NCBI GenBank assembly: GCA_029261305.1
Contig: JAJDBO010000407.1
Location: forward strand, 1 to 47,972
Source of the DNA: Nitrospirales bacterium
Lineage (GTDB): Bacteria > Nitrospirota > Nitrospiria > Nitrospirales > UBA8639
DNA length: 47,972 bases
Direction: 5' to 3'
The position numbers and the translations under genes are program-made. Below are positions 42,961 through 47,972 of this stretch, in pieces. The first letter of the stretch is position 1, and the number at the start of each line of letters is the position of its first letter. Under the pieces are notes generated by a model. The model saw nothing but the letters and a program-made list of their open reading frames with translations, did not search any database and had not been told where the DNA came from.

Positions 42961-44445
42961 ATGCCACGCACTCCATTCATTACTTTTCTCAACGCTTGTC
43001 GGAAAGTGCTCGGACAACGTGCAGTCTCTTGCCATGCTGAAGACCTTCGCGTCGTTGAACAGACCACGTTTAACACGAACCGAACCATTCCGGGCATCCT
43101 CCAACCCCGTCGGCGCTCACATCTTATTGACCTCGTTCGGTTAGCCAATCGCTATCGAGTTCCGCTCTATCCCATCAGTCGAGGCCGCAATTGGGGCTTC
43201 GGTTCCAAAGTTCCGGCTGCGGATGGCTGCGTGTTGGTCGAGCTACATCGCTTGAATCGCATTGTGGCGTTTGATGAACAGTTGGCCTACATCACGGTTG
43301 AACCAGGCGTCACGTTTCAGCAAGTGGCCACGTACCTTCGTACACGCCGGTCTAAGCTATTTCTCTCTGTCACAGGCGGACCACCGGATGCGAGTATCAT
43401 CGGCAACGTGGTGGAACGAGGGACAGGACTCGGACCATCAGGTGAACGTCTTACGAACGCATGCGGCTTTGAAGTGGTGTTGCCGCAGGGAGAAGTCATC
43501 CGAACAGGGTTCGGAAGATTTTCAAACGCCAAAACCGCATCGTTGGATCGATATGGTCTTGGCCCAAGTTTCGAGGGCTTGTTCACGCAATCCAATTTCG
43601 GAATCGTGACGGAAATGACCGTGTGGCTCATGCCTAAGCCTGCGGATTTTCGAGTGTTCAATCTTGTGGTGAACCAACGGACTCTGCCGAGATTGGTCGA
43701 TGCCATTCAGAGCTTGGCAATGCGCGGTGTGATTCAAGACAATTGTTTAAGCCTGTGGAACGCGGAAAAAGCCAAAGCCATTTATGGTGATTCGGTGTTC
43801 GTTGACGGTGCAACGAAATCAGACTGGTTTGGAAGTGGAATCCTCTATTCATCAAGTCGAGAAGAAGGCCGCGCAAAGCAGAAACAGATACGACAGGCAC
43901 TGGAGGAATGGGTCATGGATCTCTCTCTCATGAATGATCAGCGCCATCCCGAGCTTCGACAAACCAAAGCATTGGGTATTCCCGATTATCAACATGTGTG
44001 GAGTGCCTATGGTGCTCGTGTCCAAAAATCCAAAACAGGTATTCCCGATCCAGATCGTGATCAATGCGGTTTTCTCTGGCTCTGTCCTGCCGTGCCGTTT
44101 CGCGGCTCAGACGTGAAATCTGTTCTCACGATTTTAAAACACATGAGGCTTCCTAAGGGGATTCAGATACAGGCTGGCGCCACAATGGCCACGCCAAGGT
44201 TGCTTCATTTCCATATCGCCTTGGTCTTCGACCGAGAGGTAAAAGGAATGGATGCGCGTGCCATGGCGTTTCATGACCGGCTTCTCATGCAGTTCATGAA
44301 ACAAGGCTACTGGCCCTACCGTCTAGGAATACAATCGATGAAGGTGTTAAGGCTTAGGAAAGATACGCATAATCAAATGTGGAAACAGATCAAGACCACA
44401 CTCGACCCCAAAGCCATTCTGGCTCCGAGTCGGTATGACTCGTAG
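42961..44445 (+). CDS. VAO/p-cresol-methylhydroxylase-type FAD oxidase
   Basis: A 494-residue flavoprotein of the vanillyl-alcohol-oxidase family, most like the flavin subunit of 4-cresol dehydrogenase. Seen: YPISRGRNWGFGSKVPA, the PP-loop that binds FAD diphosphate; ITVEPGVTFQQVATYL; TGGPPDASIIGNVVERGTGL; YGLGPSFEGLFTQSNFGIVT then EMTVWLMPKP, all at the usual positions. Length is close to known p-cresol methylhydroxylases (about 520). These enzymes oxidise 4-alkylphenols, with electrons going to a cytochrome or to oxygen. No cytochrome subunit is adjacent. No signal peptide is visible. A hairpin that hides its ribosome site precedes it. It adds a phenol-oxidising activity to the tyrosinase and laccases nearby. 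Confidence 0.82.
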   Translation: MPRTPFITFLNACRKVLGQRAVSCHAEDLRVVEQTTFNTNRTIPGILQPRRRSHLIDLVRLANRYRVPLYPISRGRNWGFGSKVPAADGCVLVELHRLNRIVAFDEQLAYITVEPGVTFQQVATYLRTRRSKLFLSVTGGPPDASIIGNVVERGTGLGPSGERLTNACGFEVVLPQGEVIRTGFGRFSNAKTASLDRYGLGPSFEGLFTQSNFGIVTEMTVWLMPKPADFRVFNLVVNQRTLPRLVDAIQSLAMRGVIQDNCLSLWNAEKAKAIYGDSVFVDGATKSDWFGSGILYSSSREEGRAKQKQIRQALEEWVMDLSLMNDQRHPELRQTKALGIPDYQHVWSAYGARVQKSKTGIPDPDRDQCGFLWLCPAVPFRGSDVKSVLTILKHMRLPKGIQIQAGATMATPRLLHFHIALVFDREVKGMDARAMAFHDRLLMQFMKQGYWPYRLGIQSMKVLRLRKDTHNQMWKQIKTTLDPKAILAPSRYDS

Positions 44446-45106
44446 CCAGTAGGTGCCTAGTAAAAATTTAGACCGTATCTTTCAGACAATGTTTGGTGAA
44501 GTTCAGGAGCGGTGGCCCTGTTCGGGGCCTGTAATTATTTGCCTCGTCATTCCCGCCGGTTGTTAGCGGGAATCCATCTGGCTGTTTCTGTCTGGAGAGA
44601 AGATGGATCCCCGCTTAAAAATTGCGAGGATGACAGAAGGAGAATTTTCTTGAATGGCGACCGATTGCCCCCCCTCCCCATTTCCTCTGACAATATCTGA
44701 AGGATGACAAACACGTTTCCTTTTCCCGGACAATGGTCTGTTGTATGTCGTTACTGAAGGCTTTTTCCCCTGCCAAAATTTTTTACAGTATCTGCAATAG
44801 GAATTTTGCTCATAGATATTTTTCGTTCAATCTATTTTTGCCCTTCTTGGGCTATGCTGTTGAGTTTCCCCTGTCACCATTTTTTACACTATCCGTTCAG
44901 CATGTGTTGATTTACTGATCGGGTAGTTCCATCTCTTTGTTTTTCACTCGTGCCACTTCCTGTTTTCCAGCTGTCGAAAGCTTTTACACGTCTGCATGTT
45001 TTCGTCATCGCCATTGGCGACCATCCATGAGATATCAATCTCCAGAATCCGCTGATTTATCATGACTTTTGCACCCATTAGGGCCTCATGCCGGGATGAT
45101 AGTTTG
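44446..45106. other. Intergenic region before the PEP-CTERM gene
   Basis: No credible gene. The left part carries an inverted-repeat element (44546-44634, listed separately). The rest is T-rich on the plus strand with several TTTTTT runs, for example near 44760-44850, and ends at the sigma-54 promoter at 45109. Confidence 0.5.
44546..44634. repeat. Intergenic inverted-repeat element (CGTCATTCCCGC type)
   Basis: Two 34-base arms, GTCATTCCCGCC...GGGAATCCATCT at 44546-44579 and AGATGGATCCCCGC...GCGAGGATGAC at 44601-44634, are imperfect inverted repeats around a 21-base spacer. The arms resemble the widespread intergenic repeat with CGTCATTCCCGC and GCGGGAATCC blocks found in many bacterial genomes. 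It would form a long hairpin just after the flavin oxidase gene. Confidence 0.6.
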
Positions 45107-45108
45107 AA

Positions 45109-45124
45109 TGGCCCGGGATTTGCT
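45109..45124 (+). promoter_or_regulatory. Sigma-54 (-24/-12) promoter of the PEP-CTERM gene
   Basis: TGGCCCGGGATTTGCT fits the sigma-54 consensus, with GG and GC exactly 12 bases apart and TTGCT at -12. Transcription would begin near 45136, giving a leader of about 70 bases to the ATG at 45207. PEP-CTERM genes are often controlled by the PrsK/PrsR system acting through sigma-54, which agrees. Confidence 0.75.
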
Positions 45125-45206
45125 TAACCAAGATAAAAGACGCAACGCACCGTTCAAATCACCTTGGAATTTTGCAACTCACACTCACACCGGGAGGAAT
45201 CACATC

Positions 45207-45920
45207 ATGAAACACTTTTTAAGCATACTCACAGCAGGATTACTCAGTGTCACACTCTCAGGTACCTCTGCCTGGGCCATGCCCATCATTTCCGTGGACA
45301 TGGATCCTGGGACACCTGGGATTCAAAGTAGCCTCACTGTGGCACCAACCACTGCGTTTACGGTTGATATTGTGTATACCGGCGATGGGGTCTCAACCTT
45401 TGATGCCACGATTATGGATATTGGGTTTAATGATGCGGGTCCGGTATTAACTCCTGGACCAGGTTTGTCCCCTGGTGCCCCAACCGCAGGTGCCATGGCA
45501 GGAACAGTACCCGCAGGTTTTGCGTTTGATGCAGCCTTGTTTGCACCAGTCGCTCCAGGTAGCCCTTTAACCCCATTAGGCACTCCACCCCTTCCGGGCT
45601 TTGCCGGAGGTATCGGATCAGTTGGCTTGATCACTCTTTTCCCAGGAGGATTTCCCGTGGTTGGAGCTGGTACAACGTTTAGCCTGTTTAGCATTGATTT
45701 TATTGCTTCTTCAGTTGGTACGAGCACCATTTTACCCATGGCATTTCTTGGATCGGAATTGAATCTTCTCGGTTTTCCAGTCCCTGCTCTCGTTGCCTCA
45801 GGATCTGTGACTGTGGAAGTGGCCCCGATACCCGAACCCGCCACGATCATGTTGCTGGGAACCGGCTTGATTGGACTCGTGACCTGGCGCAAAAAATTCC
45901 AGGGAGCTTTCTCCAACTAA
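45207..45920 (+). CDS. PEP-CTERM sorting-domain protein
   Basis: A 237-residue exported protein. Seen: signal peptide MKHFLSILTAGLLSVTLSGT then SAWA, a Gly/Pro/Ala-rich beta body, and the C-terminal sorting signal PIPEPATIMLLGTGLIGLVT followed by WRKKF. Exosortase (EpsH) removes such tails and the proteins go to the surface or matrix together with exopolysaccharide. The body, with a series of short segments like FTVDIVYTGDG and GTTFSLFSIDFIAS, resembles cohesin-like beta folds of other PEP-CTERM proteins. The start at 45207 has GGGAGGAAT in front; a longer frame from 45108 would overlap the sigma-54 promoter and is wrong. A perfect terminator hairpin follows the stop. Single-gene transcript. 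Confidence 0.85.
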   Translation: MKHFLSILTAGLLSVTLSGTSAWAMPIISVDMDPGTPGIQSSLTVAPTTAFTVDIVYTGDGVSTFDATIMDIGFNDAGPVLTPGPGLSPGAPTAGAMAGTVPAGFAFDAALFAPVAPGSPLTPLGTPPLPGFAGGIGSVGLITLFPGGFPVVGAGTTFSLFSIDFIASSVGTSTILPMAFLGSELNLLGFPVPALVASGSVTVEVAPIPEPATIMLLGTGLIGLVTWRKKFQGAFSN

Positions 45921-45943
45921 GAGAATATCCTGTCGTAAAAACT

Positions 45944-45982
45944 ACAAGGGAGGTGAGACCGAATTGGTCTCACCTCCCTTGT
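45944..45982 (+). terminator. Terminator hairpin of the PEP-CTERM gene
   Basis: ACAAGGGAGGTGAGACC and its exact complement GGTCTCACCTCCCTTGT make a 17-base perfect stem with the 5-base loop GAATT, 23 bases after the stop. The downstream sequence is T-rich but not a pure T-run. The pairing strength makes an intrinsic terminator likely in either direction. Confidence 0.8.
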
Positions 45983-46137
45983 TCGTTGGCTTCTTAAAAG
46001 GCATACCCTCCTACCAGAGCACGCGTTCTATCCCAGCAGAGAAAAACAGACAGGTCTAGGTGACTATCTCTCCCGCCTTTTCAGCCCTCATTTTCTCAAA
46101 CCAGTTCACATCTTTCAGATTCATCAAATTTGAACCT

Positions 46138-46345
46138 GAGGAATGTTGAAAAAAGCCGCCAGCAGCGTTCTCTGGCTTCGCACTGACATGGTCGCCCTTT
46201 TGCCTGACCTTCTGGCTCGCAGACTTGGCGCGTTGCGCCGCGCGCGCTCACGTACTGAGAGTACGCTCCGCGCGTCAAAACGGCTGCGGCCTTTCCTTCG
46301 ACAGGGTCAGGACTGGGCTGGACGAACTTTTTTGAACATTCCCTC
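46138..46345. repeat. 208-base inverted-repeat element (dispersed repeat, full copy)
   Basis: The left end GAGGAATGTTGAAAAAAG and the right end, CTTTTTTGAACATTCCCTC, are inverted repeats with only two mismatches or gaps. Inside are a GCGCGTTGCGCCGCGCGCGC block and a small palindrome CGTACTGAGAGTACG. It has no gene of its own. Partial relatives are at 3376-3450 and 32604-32650, so it is a dispersed miniature or REP-like element. Confidence 0.65.
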
Positions 46346-47218
46346 TCACTGATGTTGGTCCACTTTCCTGGCACTTCTACGGGTCTTGAACCTGCATTAT
46401 TAAACAGGCCCACCTGGTATCTCCCGTAGTTTGCTACGGGTTTGACCATCGTCGGTTCCTTCATTGAAAAAGTGGGTGAGGGGGATTGAACGAACGTGTC
46501 TACGTCAAACTACGTACTTTAAATGAATTCTCGGTGCATGGGTTTGTCAGATTCTTTAGAACGATAAAAGTCATTCTAGAGAGCGAGAAAGCCTATTTTA
46601 TCAATACAAATATGAAGCGTCATGGTTAACACTAGTGGGGTATAATTAGTGGCTATGACGTATTGACAAACAAGTCATAGTATCACTACTGTTCTGAGTT
46701 ATTTATGCCCTAGTGATTGCATTTTATCTCTGTATGAATAGGACAAATAAAGTGGCCGCGAGACTGGCTTTGAGTAGGGGCAATTATGTATGTCGTGGGA
46801 ATAATAGGGCTATCCTGCGAGTCATGCTAACCCAACCCTTTAACGCTTCTAGTTTCCCCTGCCTTCCTTCCTGTCTCTCCCAAAATGCAAAATTATTTAT
46901 TTTCTTGATGAGGAACATGCTCCTGCTCATTGCCGGGATTTCGGCATCCCCTGACACGAAGGTGACATCCTCACTCGTCAACGCCTCCGTGCTTTCCAAA
47001 AAAAATATTAGAAGTAAAAGTAAAGATATAGGCTTACCCGTCTGGCTGAAATCGTTAGAGGGTATTCAATTTATTCAGGGCGTAACCCACGATAAAAAAA
47101 ACACGAATGAGTATGTTTTTCAATAGGTGGACTGATGGTGTGTGATGGAGATGGTGAATCATGGGCACTGGCTTTTCACTAATCCCTACAACACGCAATC
47201 GAAAGAAAGGGCAGAATC
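46346..47218. other. Intergenic region without a supported gene
   Basis: Nearly 900 AT-rich bases. One frame of 137 residues (46713-47126) has no ribosome site and no protein-like pattern, so I leave it out. TATAATTAG near 46641 and TTGACA at 46663-46668 are promoter-like hexamers but are not paired at proper spacing. A promoter for the next gene probably lies near the right end. Confidence 0.4.
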
Positions 47219-47972
47219 ATGAAATACGAAAATAACCAGCACACGGCCAAAAATAGAACTCGACACAGCAGGTGGTCGTATCCACTCATGATCCTTTGCC
47301 TGACCCTGGGAGTATTTGGGTTTGCTGGACTGACCCATGCCCTGGTTTCAGACCCTGACATCAATGATGATGGCCAGGTGGATGGCCAAGACCTGTCGCA
47401 GGTCCTGAGTTGTTTTGGCGCGGACCTGAATGCCCGTCCTGAATGTGGCTGTGCCGATGCGGCGGCTCCCGCTAATATGATCACTATCGCGGATTATCTT
47501 GCTGTGGTAGGCAGCTACGGCCAGACCGGATTTCCAACAGGTCCCAATCCCTGCGTGGCTCCGCCCAATACGATTCCAGTGGCTGATGCTGGGCCGGATC
47601 AGACCATCCTCACCGGCGATCAGGTCTTCCTTGATGGCAGTAGCTCCAGTGATGGCGATGGCGATCTGCTGACCTTTAGTTGGTCGATCATTACGGAACC
47701 TGGTGGCAGCACGGCCACGCTGTCCGATCCAACGGCGGTGATGCCCAACTTTATCGCGAATGCGTTTGGCACCTATGTGATTCAACTGATCGTCAATGAT
47801 GGCACGGATGATAGTGCCCCGGATACCGTGTCGATTTCCACGGACAACTCACCACCGGTGGCCGATGCCGGCCCGGATCAATCCGTCTTTGTCACGGATA
47901 CGGTCACCCTGAATGGCGGTGGCTCCAGTGATGTGGATGGCAATTCGTTGACCTTTGCATGGTCGCTGATCA
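47219..47972 (+). CDS. Large secreted protein with dockerin-like and PKD repeats (partial, runs off the window)
   Basis: The frame opens at ATG 47219 and is still open at the window end (251 codons). Seen: a basic start, a signal peptide around YPLMILCLTLGVFGFAGLTH with cleavage near ALV; DPDINDDGQVDGQDLSQVLS, an EF-hand-like dockerin type I calcium loop, with a second half at MITIADYLAVVGSYGQ; then two Ig/PKD-like repeats beginning PVADAGPDQTILTGDQVFLD and PVADAGPDQSVFVTDTVTLN, each followed by a DGDGDLLTFSWSI-like segment, about 90 residues apart. Such repeats build long cell-surface or matrix proteins. AAAGGGCAG is the probable ribosome site. More repeats, and possibly a PEP-CTERM or other anchor, should follow outside the window. 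Confidence 0.8.
   Translation, partial: MKYENNQHTAKNRTRHSRWSYPLMILCLTLGVFGFAGLTHALVSDPDINDDGQVDGQDLSQVLSCFGADLNARPECGCADAAAPANMITIADYLAVVGSYGQTGFPTGPNPCVAPPNTIPVADAGPDQTILTGDQVFLDGSSSSDGDGDLLTFSWSIITEPGGSTATLSDPTAVMPNFIANAFGTYVIQLIVNDGTDDSAPDTVSISTDNSPPVADAGPDQSVFVTDTVTLNGGGSSDVDGNSLTFAWSLI

Noticed and set aside
45108..45206. An extended N-terminus for the PEP-CTERM protein.
   Set aside because: It would overlap the sigma-54 promoter and place residues before a perfect signal peptide with its own ribosome site.
46713..47126. A 137-residue plus-strand frame and its 71-residue antisense frame.
   Set aside because: No ribosome site, odd composition and no recognisable domain; treated as chance open frames.
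1..47972. CRISPR array, tRNA, rRNA or an intact insertion sequence.
   Set aside because: No regularly spaced direct repeats, cloverleaf-like stretch, rRNA landmark or transposase frame was found on either strand by eye.

Overview
Host and origin. The window looks like a bacterial chromosome of moderate GC content. A PEP-CTERM protein under a sigma-54 promoter, short inverted-repeat elements that end in GAATGTT-type termini, a molybdenum-storage pair and a partial PKD/dockerin-like secreted protein all recall Nitrospirota (Nitrospira-like bacteria). There is no rRNA, tRNA or housekeeping gene here to prove it, so this assignment is an inference. No tRNA, CRISPR array or intact transposase was seen.

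Layout. (1) Plus strand 336-10898: a VioB-like enzyme split into two genes (N-half, then ferritin-like C-half), a GAF-domain gene, and a complete six-gene ebo metabolite-traffic operon in the order eboA-eboB-eboF-eboD-eboE-eboC. Here eboD is fused to an N-terminal DedA/VTT membrane domain. (2) Minus strand 10861-18736: two decayed genes (an alpha-oxoamine synthase with in-frame stops and an unrecognised one), then two more stand-alone VioB N-half paralogues flanking a secreted mono-haem cytochrome-like protein. (3) Minus strand 18917-24530: a phosphoesterase with a propeller-like tail, a GH38 alpha-mannosidase-like gene broken by one frameshift, and a dual-specificity-type phosphatase. (4) Minus strand 24823-27347: two molybdenum-storage-protein subunits behind a SAM methyltransferase. 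(5) Plus strand 27646-38000: a Spy/CpxP-like small protein, two tandem multicopper oxidases with Tat signals, and an operon of a sugar-dehydrogenase-type small subunit, a GMC flavin dehydrogenase and an exported tyrosinase. (6) Plus strand 38396-47972: a 33-residue lipoprotein, a 1190-residue beta-rich protein with eight 29-residue repeats under its own sigma-54 promoter, a VAO/p-cresol-dehydrogenase-type flavin oxidase, a PEP-CTERM protein under a second sigma-54 promoter, and the start of a large PKD-domain secreted protein.

How the parts may work together. Ebo operons in cyanobacteria and pseudomonads are linked to moving an aromatic or indolic metabolite to the periplasm or outside. In this window the Ebo set sits next to a divided VioB, and within 45 kb there are tyrosinase, two laccase-type oxidases, a GMC dehydrogenase and a VAO-type oxidase, which are the usual chemistry for oxidising and polymerising phenols or indoles outside the cytoplasm. 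The best hypothesis for an undescribed system is an Ebo-exported, oxidatively matured aromatic compound or pigment. The VTT-EboD fusion suggests that the Ebo pathway makes or flips a lipid-linked intermediate. This link is inference from neighbourhood. Several of the units are separate operons on opposite strands, and two sigma-54 promoters tie only the large repeat protein and the PEP-CTERM protein to a common regulator.
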